Positions 8,395 to 17,275 of a stretch of 64,000 nt of DNA are shown here, piece by piece. Position 1 is the first letter of the stretch. Each line of letters starts with the position of its first letter. The notes below the pieces were generated by a model. The model was not told the origin of the DNA. It did no database searches and saw nothing but the letters and a program-made list of their open reading frames with translations. Both the position numbers and the translations under genes were made by a program. This stretch comes from Paenibacillus macquariensis (GTDB lineage Bacteria; Bacillota; Bacilli; Paenibacillales; Paenibacillaceae). The stretch covers positions 1-64,000 of the forward strand of contig NZ_FTNK01000004.1 of assembly GCF_900156375.1 (NCBI RefSeq), given 5' to 3'.

Positions 8395-8871
8395 CTGGAA
8401 GCTAAAGTAATAACACTAGCCCCTTTTCATGTTGTAGGTTACAAAATTGAAGCAGATATTAAAGAATTTGAGTCTGGTCTTGGTAAGAACATTTATCATT
8501 CGCTATTTGAAAGAAAAGACGAAATTCAAAACAAGAAAAATGAGAATGTAATCTTAATGCAGATTTATCCTATGAAGCCCGATTTTAATCCTCAGGTGGA
8601 TAGGTTTACACATATTCTTTGTTATGAAGTAAGTAAACAAGGCGATGTTCCATTAAATATGATAAGTCATGCTGTCACTGAGAGTAAGTATGTTACTTAC
8701 ACACATAAGGGACTTGAATCGGAACTTAGTCGTTCGTATGACTATGTATATGGACAATGGATTAGAGAAACTGGAAATGAACCAAAGGATTATGATTTTG
8801 AAATTTGGGATGAAAGATATAAACCAGAAAGTCGAGACAATGAGATTGATTTGTTTGTAGCATTGAAGTAA
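8395..8871 (+). CDS. GyrI-like/AraC-effector-binding domain protein, probable CTG start
   Basis: This encodes about 158 residues of the SOUL/GyrI-like small-molecule-binding fold, as found at the C-terminus of AraC- and MerR-type regulators, here without a DNA-binding domain. The family start EAKVITLAPFHVVGYK follows directly after a CTG codon at 8395. A strong GGAGGAG at 8383-8389 lies five bases upstream. No ATG is in frame nearby; a GTG at 8338 has no ribosome site. So either CTG is used as start or the ATG was lost. The C-terminal DFEIWDERYKPES is typical of the fold. The ligand is unknown. A terminator follows. Confidence 0.75.
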   Translation: MEAKVITLAPFHVVGYKIEADIKEFESGLGKNIYHSLFERKDEIQNKKNENVILMQIYPMKPDFNPQVDRFTHILCYEVSKQGDVPLNMISHAVTESKYVTYTHKGLESELSRSYDYVYGQWIRETGNEPKDYDFEIWDERYKPESRDNEIDLFVALK

Positions 8872-8934
8872 TTATTTAATCTTTTGCTTTTCAAGAGGCA
8901 AAGTTGAGTTTCTGAACAGAATATTTATCAAATT

Positions 8935-8957
8935 AAACGCCTAACAAGGCGTTTTTT
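8935..8957 (+). terminator. Rho-independent terminator
   Basis: AAACGCC pairs with GGCGTTT around TAACAA, followed by a T run. It ends the GyrI-like gene. Confidence 0.85.
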
Positions 8958-9074
8958 TATTATATTTAAGCATCTCAGTAATATGTTTTTTGAATTAGAA
9001 CACATATTAAAGAGTATTTCTCGTATTAATAGCTTTTTGTTACAATCAGATTGTTATCTAAAGGAGGTTATACA

Positions 9075-10064
9075 ATGAACTATCGTAAATTAGGAGCGAG
9101 TGGCTTATATCTAAGTGAGATTGCCTATGGTAATTGGATTACACATGGTGCTCAAGTGGACAACGATACAGCCCATGCTTGTGTTCGCGCTGCTCTGGAG
9201 GTAGGAATCACTACATTTGATACTGCAGATGTGTATTCCGATACGAAAGCTGAGATGGTGCTGGGTCAAGCATTAAAAGGTGTGCACAGAGCTGATATCG
9301 AATTATGCACCAAGGTGTGCCATCCTACAGGGACTGGACGTAACGCAAGAGGTCTGTCTCGCAAGCATATTATGGAGGCGTGTCACGCTTCAATGAACAG
9401 ATTACAAACCGACTATATTGATATCTATTATGCTCATCGCTTTGACGCAACAGTATCACTTGAAGAGACCTTCTTGGCTTTTTCAGATCTGGTTCGTCAA
9501 GGTAAAGTGCTCTATGTCGGGATTAGTGAATGGACGGCTGATCAGATTGCAAAAGGAGCTGTTTTGGCGAGGGAATTAAAGGTGCCATTGGCGGCTAGTC
9601 AACCTCAATATTCGATGTTATGGCGCATTATGGAGGCGGAGGTAGTACAAGCTTGTGAGCGAGAAGGGATTGGACAAGTTGTCTGGTCGCCGCTTGCTCA
9701 AGGGATTCTTTCAGGAAAATATATGCCAGGGCAACCGTTGCCAGAGGGATCTCGTGCTTCGACAGCTGCGGGCTCACCATTTATGAACAAATTGGCGGGT
9801 CAATGGCTTCGGACTGAAGTGCTTGAGGCGGTCTCGAATCTCTCTTCGATCGCAAGCGAAGTAGGGTTGACGCTTCCACAGCTGGCTATAGCATGGGTAT
9901 TGCAAAATCCACAAGTCTCATCTGCAATTATTGGGGCATCCAAGCCTGAGCAAGTAATAGAAAATGCTAAAGCTGCGGGAATTCGTCTGGATAGGGAAGT
10001 GATGTTGCAAATCGATACTGTACTAGAAGGACTCGTTGAACGTGATCCTGAAAAGACGGGCTGA
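9075..10064 (+). CDS. Aldo/keto reductase (Kv-beta/YghZ-like)
   Basis: This encodes a 329-residue NADPH-dependent oxidoreductase with a TIM barrel. The catalytic tetrad is visible: Asp49, Tyr54 (DTADVYSD), Lys80 (CTK) and His121 (YYAHRFD). The cofactor-binding end IIGASKPEQVIENAKA is intact. ATG 9075 follows AAAGGAGG; the longer frame from 9051 lacks a site. A second aldo/keto reductase of the same subfamily lies at 55199. It is convergent with a LysR gene that ends eight bases away. The substrate, likely an aldehyde or sugar-type carbonyl, cannot be fixed. Confidence 0.9.
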   Translation: MNYRKLGASGLYLSEIAYGNWITHGAQVDNDTAHACVRAALEVGITTFDTADVYSDTKAEMVLGQALKGVHRADIELCTKVCHPTGTGRNARGLSRKHIMEACHASMNRLQTDYIDIYYAHRFDATVSLEETFLAFSDLVRQGKVLYVGISEWTADQIAKGAVLARELKVPLAASQPQYSMLWRIMEAEVVQACEREGIGQVVWSPLAQGILSGKYMPGQPLPEGSRASTAAGSPFMNKLAGQWLRTEVLEAVSNLSSIASEVGLTLPQLAIAWVLQNPQVSSAIIGASKPEQVIENAKAAGIRLDREVMLQIDTVLEGLVERDPEKTG

Positions 10065-10072
10065 ATATTACA

Positions 10073-10972
10073 TTATTCACGATTAATAACTTCTGAACTC
10101 ATTTGCTCTACGATCTCTAGTAACGCGGATAAGGAGGCACGATTGGAATCGGTTCTCCAAGCGACATAAAGGGGAATCGATGGTGTGCTTTCTTCAAAGG
10201 CACGAAATACGACACCTTCGCGCTGAAAAATAGCAACAGAAGAGGGCACAATGGCAACTCCAAGATTAGCAGCTACCAAGTTGACAATGGTATACATCTG
10301 AATGGCTTCCTGTACAACATTCGGATACATGTCGTGTTGGGCGCAAAAGCTCATAATGAGGTCATGAAAAGGAGCTCCTAAATGACGTGGGAACGATATA
10401 AATGGCTCTAAAGCTAAAGAGCTGATGGATAATGCCGGTAAATGAGCTAAGTGATGCTGCTCAGGCAAAACGGCAACAAGTGTTTCGTTTACTAGGGAAC
10501 GATGCTCGATATGTTTGCTGGGCTCTGTATAACGAACAAATCCAATGTGAATTGTTCCTTCATGTAAAGACTGCCACTGCTGAGCAGACGTCATCTCATG
10601 TAATCTGAGTTGTACTTGTGGGTAACGATCCCGAAACATTTTTAACATATCAACCAATACTCCACCAGCTGCAGAATCTATAAATCCAATGTTCAAATGT
10701 CCGATAATCCCTTGATCGACTAATTGTGTAGTTTTGATAGAACGTTCCAGTTGAGATAGTATTGATTTAGCTTCCTCTAGAAAGACGGCCCCCGCTGGCG
10801 TGAGACGAACTTGTCTCTTGTTTCGTTCTAGTAGTTTCACACCAATCTCATTCTCCAGAGCTTGAATTTGGTGGCTTAGGGGAGGTTGTGTCATATTTAG
10901 CTTTTCTGCCGCACGGTTAAAATGCAGTTCCTCTGCTACTGCGATAAAGTATTGCAATTTTTTTATGTCCAT
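10073..10972 (-). CDS. LysR-family transcriptional regulator
   Basis: This encodes a 299-residue LysR protein, the normal family length. The winged HTH is at residues 1-60 (FNRAAEKLNMTQPPLSHQIQ), followed by the coiled linker and a periplasmic-binding-like effector domain. The start MDIKKLQYF is at 10972; an ATG three codons upstream at 10981 is nearly on top of the GGGAG, so the second is better. It lies back to back with the truncated Zn-dehydrogenase at 11175, which was probably its original target, since LysR proteins often control the divergent gene. That target is now broken. Confidence 0.88.
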   Translation of the reverse strand: MDIKKLQYFIAVAEELHFNRAAEKLNMTQPPLSHQIQALENEIGVKLLERNKRQVRLTPAGAVFLEEAKSILSQLERSIKTTQLVDQGIIGHLNIGFIDSAAGGVLVDMLKMFRDRYPQVQLRLHEMTSAQQWQSLHEGTIHIGFVRYTEPSKHIEHRSLVNETLVAVLPEQHHLAHLPALSISSLALEPFISFPRHLGAPFHDLIMSFCAQHDMYPNVVQEAIQMYTIVNLVAANLGVAIVPSSVAIFQREGVVFRAFEESTPSIPLYVAWRTDSNRASLSALLEIVEQMSSEVINRE

Positions 10973-11174
10973 CCTTTTCATTCTCCCTTGAAATGCTTCT
11001 CCAGGCAAGTATAAGGATCTTTGAAGAAAAATGAAAGGAGAGGCATGTCGTCCCCCCACATAAGCGTACATTCCCCATCTTACTTTTAGACAAAAAAACA
11101 TTTTTGCAGTCAAAGACATGACCCGTAAAAACGCATACATTTAAATAGAACGCTAGATGATTATGGGGAGTGTA

Positions 11175-11561
11175 ATGACGATGATAAATAGAAAGATAAT
11201 GTTTATGAGTCCATTCCAAGTGGAAATGGTTGAAGAGGAGTATGTGCCTAAGACTTTAGGTGACCAAGAGGTACTCGTAAAATTGATTTATTCGCTGATT
11301 AGTCCGGGAACGGAGATGGCGATGTTATCTGGCAAAGAGGATTGGGCGAAGCTCCCACTGTGTCCAGGCTATTCAAGCGTCAACCGGATCGTAGAATGTG
11401 GCAAAGGGGTACAGGATTTTCAAGCGGATGATGTGGTTTTTCATTACGGAAATCATTGCGAATATCAAGTGGTTGAGGCTAAGGATCGCTACTGTGTTTT
11501 GAACCGGAATATTCAGGTTTTGGTTTTGTCTCGGGCAATAGGGGACAAGGTTAGCTATTAA
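11175..11561 (+). pseudogene. Zn-dependent alcohol dehydrogenase, N-terminal fragment fused to foreign sequence
   Basis: The first about 115 residues are the GroES-like domain of a medium-chain dehydrogenase (EVLVKLIYSLISPGTEMAML, then FQADDVVFHYGNHCEYQVVE). Intact relatives have about 320-350 residues with a Rossmann domain, which is absent here. From about 11521 the DNA is not dehydrogenase but a degraded copy of the MFS gene at 4677-4797, so the last codons (LVLSRAIGDKVSY) are out of context. ATG 11175 follows GGGGAG. It is surely non-functional as a dehydrogenase. Confidence 0.75.
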
Positions 11562-11640
11562 AAGTTAAATACTGATGGCTGCCCCCAAAAAAAGGTTTAT
11601 CCATAACCAAATCGCGCCCCAATTACACCTCCATTTCAAT
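11521..11640 (-). pseudogene. Stray fragment of an MFS transporter gene
   Basis: About 120 bases align with 4677-4797 inside the minus-strand MFS gene; shared runs include TAAGGTTAGCTATTA-like text, TCCATAACC and CCCCAATTACACCTCCA. By eye about 80-85 percent of positions agree, with several small indels that break the frame. It corresponds to the middle of the transporter (the LIGGVIGERLGYGATF region). It marks the recombination point that removed the rest of the dehydrogenase. Confidence 0.75.
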
Positions 11641-11861
11641 GAAAGAATACCCAGAAGGAGCGCCACATAACTATATAACCATACCCCATAAAGTTAGACA
11701 CGATCGGAATGGATGTATTCAATCCCTCCTGAAGACGTTTCTTTTGGATAGAGATAGTTCCAGCATCTTGACACTTTATTTTAATTATAACAAAATTATG
11801 TTGAAATAATATTTCAGAAATGTTATTCTTCATTTAGAAAGCGATTTCATAAACGGAAAAG
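11641..11861. other. Junction region before murQ
   Basis: No gene is supported. Around 11683-11699 the minus strand reads TGTCTAACTTTATGGGG, a sequence resembling the ends of IS3/IS150-group elements, which might mark an old insertion. The murQ promoter and operator follow. Confidence 0.35.
11802..11816. promoter_or_regulatory. Palindromic operator upstream of murQ (candidate MurR site)
   Basis: TGAAAT, centre AAT, then ATTTCA is a perfect palindrome 53 bases before the murQ start. A TTGACA hexamer lies at 11768-11773. MurR, encoded as the last gene of the operon, belongs to the RpiR family and would be the natural ligand-responsive repressor. Binding is inferred. Confidence 0.6.
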
Positions 11862-11868
11862 GATGATG

Positions 11869-12765
11869 ATGAAAATCATGTTAGAGCATTTGACAACAGA
11901 GACTCGCAATAAGAAGACAATGAACTTGGATGAATTAACACCTCTTGAACTTCTGGAAGTGATGAATGAAGAAGATCAAAAGGTCGCACAAGCTGTTAAA
12001 CAAGAAATTCCGCAAATTTCCAAAGCTGTGGAAGCGATTACAATGGCGATCAAACAAGGTGGACGCTTAATTTACATGGGGGCAGGAACGAGTGGACGTA
12101 TCGGCTTGCTAGATGCTGTTGAGTGTCCACCAACATTTGGGACAGCACCTGAAGAGGTAGTTGGGCTAATTGCTGGTGGAGAGAGAGCGTTTATTAAAGC
12201 GGTCGAAGGTGCAGAGGACAATGAACAATTAGGAGTGCAAGATTTACAAGATATTAAGCTTACAGCCAAAGATATTGTCGTAGGAATTGCAGCTAGCGGA
12301 CGTACGCCTTATGTCATCGGTGGATTAGAATATGCCAATTCTATTGGAACGCCTACTGTAGCCGTGAGTTGCAACAAAGATTCAGCGATTGGTAAAGTGG
12401 CAAAGATTGCGATTGAAGTCGTAAACGGACCGGAAGTGTTAACGGGGTCAACACGTTTAAAAGCTGGGACCTCTCAAAAATTAATTTGCAACATGCTTTC
12501 AACAGCTTCAATGATTGGTACGGGGAAAGTATATGGAAATTTAATGGTAGATGTACAGTTAACCAATGACAAACTTGTAGAACGTGCTAAACGAATTGTG
12601 ATGGATGCGACAGATTGTGACGCTGAAACAGCAGAAGACTATTTGAAACAAGCTGATCACAAACCGAAAATTGCAATTGTGATGATTCTTGCTGGGCTTT
12701 CTAAAGAAGAAGCTGTACAACGTTTGGAAGAATCACGAGGTTTTGTACGTCAAGCGATAAAATAA
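11869..12765 (+). CDS. murQ: N-acetylmuramic acid 6-phosphate etherase
   Basis: MurQ cleaves the D-lactyl ether of MurNAc-6-phosphate to give GlcNAc-6-phosphate and lactate in cytosolic peptidoglycan recycling. The protein has 298 residues, as usual. The SIS domain motif GAGTSGRIGLLDAVECPPTF is at 71-90. Glu85 and Glu116 match the two catalytic glutamates of the E. coli enzyme with a shift of two. ATG 11869 has AAAGG at fitting distance; ATGs at 11863, 11866 and 11878 are alternatives. It is first of four genes murQ-murP-mupG-murR and 26 bases before murP. Confidence 0.96.
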   Translation: MKIMLEHLTTETRNKKTMNLDELTPLELLEVMNEEDQKVAQAVKQEIPQISKAVEAITMAIKQGGRLIYMGAGTSGRIGLLDAVECPPTFGTAPEEVVGLIAGGERAFIKAVEGAEDNEQLGVQDLQDIKLTAKDIVVGIAASGRTPYVIGGLEYANSIGTPTVAVSCNKDSAIGKVAKIAIEVVNGPEVLTGSTRLKAGTSQKLICNMLSTASMIGTGKVYGNLMVDVQLTNDKLVERAKRIVMDATDCDAETAEDYLKQADHKPKIAIVMILAGLSKEEAVQRLEESRGFVRQAIK

Positions 12766-12791
12766 TATGAAAGTAAGAGAGGGGCATAAAC

Positions 12792-14210
12792 ATGAGTAAA
12801 TATCATGATTTAGCGGTCCAAATATTAGAGGCTGTCGGTGGTAGCTCAAATGTATCCTCATATACCAATTGCATGACTCGTCTTCGTGTAACTGTTGTTG
12901 ATCGCAGTCGAATCGCTGAAGCGGAATTGAAGAAGATTAATGGGGTTCTAGGTGTAGTGGACGCTGAAACGTATCAAATCATTCTCGGACCAGGGGTCGT
13001 GACCAAAGTAGCCGAAGAATTTGGTAAAGTGCTAAAAGGAAGTGTCTCAGAGGGTGAAAGTTCATCTTCGGCTGAACAATTACAATCAAAAGGTGCAAAA
13101 ATGAAAGCGCTTTTAAAGAAAAAGAATGATACACCATTCAAAAACTTTTTGCGAAAAATAGGAAGTATTTTCATACCACTAATTCCTGCGTTCGTTGGAG
13201 CTGGTTTAATTGCAGGTATTGGCTCGATTCTAGCTAACAATATTACAGCGGGCAACTTAGACGCCGCAACTTGGCAGCAATATGTAACTATATTAAATGT
13301 TATTAAAAATGCAATTTTTACTTACTTAGTCATATATGTCGGTATTAATGCAGCTAAAGAATTTGGAGCTACTCCTGCTCTTGGTGGAGTGATCGGTGGG
13401 GTAACGATTTTAACAGGTGTTACAGCTGACCTGCCCATTTTTAATATATTTACGGGTGCGCCTTTAACGCCAGGGCAAGGTGGAGTTATTGGTGTTCTAA
13501 TCGCAGTATGGATTTTATCAATCGTTGAAAAATATTTACGTAAAGTTATTCCTGATGCCGTTGATATTATCGTTACGCCTACAATAGCCTTACTTGTCGT
13601 GGGGCTGATTACGATATTTTTCATTATGCCATTCGCTGGATTTATTTCTAGTAACTTAATCGGAGCTATTAACTGGACGTTAGAAGTGGGTGGTGCATTC
13701 TCAGGTTTTGTATTAGGAGCAGCGTTTTTACCGCTTGTTATGTTAGGACTGCATCAGGTATTGACGCCGATTCACATTGAGATGATTAATAGCTCAGGTA
13801 TGACGCTATTACTTCCGATGCTTGCTATGGCTGGTGCGGGTCAAGTAGGGGCATCCATTGCATTATGGATTCGTTGCAAGAAGAATAAATCATTAACGAA
13901 CATGATTAAGGGTGCTCTTCCAGTGGGTATTCTGGGAATCGGCGAGCCATTGATTTATGGGGTAACCTTACCGCTAGGACGTCCGTTTATTACAGCTTGT
14001 ATTGGCGGAGGCATTGGTGGTGCGGTCATTGGTTTATTTGGCAACGTTGGAGCGATTGCCATTGGACCATCTGGAGTTGCGTTAATTCCATTGATCGCGA
14101 ATGGATTATGGTTGAAATATGTAATAGGGTTAGTTGCAGCTTACGCTGGTGGATTTATAATCACTTATTTCTTCGGTGTACCGAAAGATGCTATGGCAGA
14201 ACAGGAATAA
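12792..14210 (+). CDS. murP: PTS MurNAc transporter, IIBC component
   Basis: This is a 472-residue phosphotransferase permease. The N-terminal IIB domain (about 1-90) carries the phospho-cysteine Cys27 in YTNCMTRLRV. A charged linker leads to the IIC membrane domain from about 115, with the ILGIGEPLIYG sugar-site motif near 390. No IIA domain is present, so phosphate must come from another IIA protein, as known for MurP. It imports MurNAc or MurNAc-GlcNAc as the 6-phosphate. Its place between murQ and mupG supports this over GlcNAc or beta-glucoside specificity. Confidence 0.92.
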   Translation: MSKYHDLAVQILEAVGGSSNVSSYTNCMTRLRVTVVDRSRIAEAELKKINGVLGVVDAETYQIILGPGVVTKVAEEFGKVLKGSVSEGESSSSAEQLQSKGAKMKALLKKKNDTPFKNFLRKIGSIFIPLIPAFVGAGLIAGIGSILANNITAGNLDAATWQQYVTILNVIKNAIFTYLVIYVGINAAKEFGATPALGGVIGGVTILTGVTADLPIFNIFTGAPLTPGQGGVIGVLIAVWILSIVEKYLRKVIPDAVDIIVTPTIALLVVGLITIFFIMPFAGFISSNLIGAINWTLEVGGAFSGFVLGAAFLPLVMLGLHQVLTPIHIEMINSSGMTLLLPMLAMAGAGQVGASIALWIRCKKNKSLTNMIKGALPVGILGIGEPLIYGVTLPLGRPFITACIGGGIGGAVIGLFGNVGAIAIGPSGVALIPLIANGLWLKYVIGLVAAYAGGFIITYFFGVPKDAMAEQE

Positions 14211-14237
14211 CTGATTAGAAATACTGAGGTGATTTGA

Positions 14238-15290
14238 TTGTTGGGAATTTCAATTTTTGTAGCGGACCGGACGTTAGAAGAAAACATGAATTATATGAAA
14301 GAAATGAAGGAAGCAGGTTGTACAGAAATATTTACATCACTTCATATGCCAGAAGATGATATAGAACTATTGAAAGAGAAATTGCTGGAAATTGCAAACG
14401 CTGCCAAACAATTAGGAATGGACTTGATGGCAGATATTTCTGGGAAAGCATTGGAGAAATTTTCTTTTCCCTTTTTATTGCAATCAGGTGTTACAGGTTT
14501 GCGGATGGATTTTGGATTTAGCGCCCATGAAATTGCTGCCTACTCGCAAAAAATGAAAATTGCTTTAAACGCCAGCACATTAACATCAGAGTTCTTAGCT
14601 ACATTAATAGCTAATCATATTTGTCTTGAGAACATTGAAGCTTGGCATAATTATTATCCCCGCCCGGAAACAGGTCTTGATAAAGAAACGTTTAAAGAGA
14701 AGAACAAATGGTTGCAAGCTGAAGGAATCACGACAATGGCCTTTATTCCTGGAGACGGGCTGAAGAGAAAACCATTATTTGAAAGTTTGCCTACATTAGA
14801 GAAACATCGGAATCAATCTTCTTTTCTCGCTTATTTGGAATTAGAGAAAGATTGTGCCGTGGACAAAATTTTTGTTGGAGATTTAACACTTTCAGAATGG
14901 TCTCAGCATCAATTTCAAAGGTATGAAAAAGGAATTATTCCTTTGCGAGTAACCAAGGAACTGCCTTATGCATTATGGGATATTGTTCATCGGAATCGCC
15001 TTGACGCTGCTCGTGATGTCGTTCGCTCAGAAACTGCACGAACAGATGAAGAGCGTTTTGTAATGACAAAAAATATTGCGCCTATGCATACGACCAAGCG
15101 ATCTAAAGGAACGATTACTGTTGATAATTATTTGTATGGCCGCTATGAACATGAGTTACAGATCACGTTAACGGATCTGACGGCACATGAAGGCGTTAAT
15201 GTGATTGGTCATGTTATAGACGATGACATTCCTCTATTGTACTACGTTAGAAAAGGGGGAAGCCATTTTTCCTTTACAACTGCTACTTAA
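14238..15290 (+). CDS. mupG: 6-phospho-N-acetylmuramidase (DUF871)
   Basis: This 350-residue DUF871 protein matches MupG, which hydrolyses MurNAc-6P-GlcNAc to MurNAc-6P and GlcNAc in the cytosol. The N-terminal TIM-barrel-like part covers about 1-235 (GISIFVADRT, GLRMDFGFS, NASTLTSEFLATL), and a cyclophilin-like domain covers about 245-350. It starts with TTG at 14238, seven bases after GAGGTG. It lies 27 bases behind murP. With MurP and MurQ it forms a full route for disaccharides released by exo-muramidases. Confidence 0.92.
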   Translation: MLGISIFVADRTLEENMNYMKEMKEAGCTEIFTSLHMPEDDIELLKEKLLEIANAAKQLGMDLMADISGKALEKFSFPFLLQSGVTGLRMDFGFSAHEIAAYSQKMKIALNASTLTSEFLATLIANHICLENIEAWHNYYPRPETGLDKETFKEKNKWLQAEGITTMAFIPGDGLKRKPLFESLPTLEKHRNQSSFLAYLELEKDCAVDKIFVGDLTLSEWSQHQFQRYEKGIIPLRVTKELPYALWDIVHRNRLDAARDVVRSETARTDEERFVMTKNIAPMHTTKRSKGTITVDNYLYGRYEHELQITLTDLTAHEGVNVIGHVIDDDIPLLYYVRKGGSHFSFTTAT

Positions 15291-15351
15291 TGATTACTCC
15301 CCTCTATTTTGTTACAATAAGGAAAATAGATTAAGTAGAGGAGATAAGGGC

Positions 15352-16203
15352 TTGGTAGTAGGAAATATGATTTCTCAAATTGAACTAGTATTAAATGAAC
15401 TGCCAGAATCAGAAAAAAAAGTAGCAGAGTACATTCTTGCAAATGCTAAAGAAATCATGCATATGACCATACACGAGTTAGCGAAGAAAGCGGAGGCAAG
15501 TAGTGCTGCGGTTGTTCGTTTTTGCAGGTCGCTAGGAATAGATGGTTTTCCCGCTCTGAAAATTCGTTTATCAGCGGAAGTAGAAAACACGCAGTATGTT
15601 GGATACTTTGATGTTGAATCGAATGAAACGGTGCATTCTATCATTGATAAAATGTTGTCGAATACAATACTGACCTTCCAGAATACGGCCAGTCAACTGG
15701 ATGCGCAATCTATTGAGCAGGCAGTGAACATGTTACAACAGGCAGAAATTATTTATATTTACGGGATAGGTGCCTCTTTTATTATTGCAGAAGATGCAGC
15801 ACAAAAATGGCTTCGGCTTGGAAAAAATGTCTATGCTATTTCAGATCGTCATTTATTAGCAGCGGCAATGGCTACGAAATCAGAAAACGCCGTCTTCTGG
15901 GGAATTTCTTATAGCGGGGAAACGAGAGAAGTTATTCAATTAATAAAACGAGCTAAGGAACAGGGGATAAAAACAATTAGCCTCACTCGTCCTGGAAATA
16001 ACAAGCTTTCTCAGCTTGCTGATGTTTCTTTATTTACATCACGTGCGCCGGAAGCCAAGCTTCGTAGTGCGGCAACAAGCTCTAGACTTGCTCAATTATT
16101 TGTGTTAGATATTGTCTTTAGCGCGTATGCTTCTGCTCAGTATGATTTTACTGTGGAGCAGCTAGCGAAGACAAGACAAATGATTGAAGTGTTGGATGAT
16201 TAA
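15352..16203 (+). CDS. murR: RpiR-family regulator of MurNAc catabolism
   Basis: This encodes about 283 residues. An RpiR-type HTH lies at 38-62 (HELAKKAEASSAAVVRFCRS) and a SIS sugar-phosphate domain follows at about 125-265 (YIYGIGASF, ISYSGETREV). The effector is probably MurNAc-6P. TTG 15352 has AGAGGAG eight bases upstream; ATG at 15367 is the alternative. It ends the mur operon and is followed by a strong terminator. The TGAAAT/ATTTCA palindrome before murQ is its candidate operator. Confidence 0.92.
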   Translation: MVVGNMISQIELVLNELPESEKKVAEYILANAKEIMHMTIHELAKKAEASSAAVVRFCRSLGIDGFPALKIRLSAEVENTQYVGYFDVESNETVHSIIDKMLSNTILTFQNTASQLDAQSIEQAVNMLQQAEIIYIYGIGASFIIAEDAAQKWLRLGKNVYAISDRHLLAAAMATKSENAVFWGISYSGETREVIQLIKRAKEQGIKTISLTRPGNNKLSQLADVSLFTSRAPEAKLRSAATSSRLAQLFVLDIVFSAYASAQYDFTVEQLAKTRQMIEVLDD

Positions 16204-16259
16204 TGTTGTGAAAGATCGTATACTCAGGGGAATTTGAAGTTGGTGGAACTGGATTAAAT

Positions 16260-16304
16260 AAAGGATATGGAAGCACTCCTCTAGGGGAAAGCTCCATATC
16301 CTTT
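16260..16304. terminator. Terminator of the mur operon (bidirectional)
   Basis: AAAGGATATGGA pairs perfectly with TCCATATCCTTT, extended by GC/GC after one bulged A. It separates murR from the convergent VOC gene. Confidence 0.85.
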
Positions 16305-16350
16305 ATTTGGGTCAATCATAGTCAGCACTGATTATGAGGTTGAGCTTAAA

Positions 16351-16779
16351 TTACATAAACGTTTCGCCATTATCGTAGTTGAACTGCCACTCAATTCCGA
16401 ACTTATCAACAACACTACCGTAGAGTTTGCTCCAGAACGTTTCTTGAAGTTCCATGCTAACCTTACCGCCTTCTTTCAGCTTATCGAATAAAGATTTGAC
16501 CTCATCGATATCCTTAGTAACGACTGCTAAGCTTATATTGTTACCTACAACAAAAGGCATACCAGGGAAAGTATCAGAAAACATCACGTTGCTACCAGAA
16601 AGATTAAGTCGTGCATGCATAACTAAATCTTTGGCTTCCTCTGGAAGCGGGAATGCTGGATCTGGTGGGGTGTCTCCAAAAGCCATGATATGCGGTTGTT
16701 CCGTACCAAATACCTGTGCGTAATATGTTACTGCTTCACGACAGTTCCCATTAAAATTTATGTATACATCAATTGCCAT
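16351..16779 (-). CDS. PhnB-like VOC (glyoxalase-fold) protein
   Basis: This encodes a 142-residue VOC-fold protein of the PhnB/'3-demethylubiquinone-9 methyltransferase-like' group. Typical segments are YINFNGNCREAVTYYAQVFG at the start, ISLAVVTKDIDEVKSLFDKL, and the end WSKLYGSVVDKFGIEWQFN. ATG 16779 has GGAG eight bases upstream. Function in this group is mostly unknown; the old methyltransferase name is not reliable. It stands as a single gene, convergent with the mur operon. Confidence 0.9.
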   Translation of the reverse strand: MAIDVYINFNGNCREAVTYYAQVFGTEQPHIMAFGDTPPDPAFPLPEEAKDLVMHARLNLSGSNVMFSDTFPGMPFVVGNNISLAVVTKDIDEVKSLFDKLKEGGKVSMELQETFWSKLYGSVVDKFGIEWQFNYDNGETFM

Positions 16780-16909
16780 TTCTTTCACTCCTTAGTTAAA
16801 ATTTGATTGTAAATCATTTACTGTTATGTCTATTCCATATTGTAACATTCAACAGAGAAGAATCAAATATTCTACCGGCAGAATTCAATAAAATATCAAA
16901 AAATTATCT

Positions 16910-16941
16910 TTGACTCCGTACCTAGGTACAACCTTTATAAT
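16910..16941 (+). promoter_or_regulatory. mer-type promoter/operator with long spacer
   Basis: TTGACT (16910-16915) and TATAAT (16936-16941) are separated by about 20 bases, too long for normal sigma-A use. The palindrome GTACCTAGGTAC (16918-16929) lies in the spacer. This is the pattern of MerR-family promoters, where the regulator twists the DNA to allow transcription. The regulator gene behind it is broken. Confidence 0.8.
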
Positions 16942-16960
16942 TACAATCGAGGAGGGACTT

Positions 16961-17273
16961 ATGGAAGGATTAACAGTGAGCAAAGTAGCTTTGAAATCCA
17001 ACGTGGGTGTTGAAACAGTTAGATATTATGAGAGATGAGGACTTAAATCGAAACCTCCCCGCAGTGAATCGGGATATCGAATGTTTACGAATGAGATAGT
17101 GGCTGATGTATCAATTTGCGCTAATAAAAGTTCAAGAAATTGAAGAGAAAATAAGTAAATTACACCATTTTAAATCATTGTTGGAATTAGTAACGACCCG
17201 TCCATTATCAAAACTTCCACTTTCAAAGGATCAATGTCCTGTCATTCAAAAATGCGTAAAAGGGGAGATTTAA
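16961..17273 (+). pseudogene. merR-type metal regulator, inactivated
   Basis: The start ATG follows GGAGGG. The HTH reads LTVSKVALKSNVGVETVRYYER, then TGA stands where an Arg codon is expected, followed by GLKSKPPRSESGYRMFTNE. The middle is deleted and shifted. A second frame carries the C-terminus (IKVQEIEEKISKLHHFKSLL, then LSKDQCPVIQKCVKGEI, stop 17271-17273). The Cys pattern at the end suits a mercury-type MerR. At least one nonsense codon and one frame-breaking deletion are present. Confidence 0.85.
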
Positions 17274-17275
17274 AT

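Noticed and set aside
11636..11833. 65-codon minus-strand ORF before murQ
   Set aside because: No ribosome site, no family, and it overlaps the mur promoter and operator.
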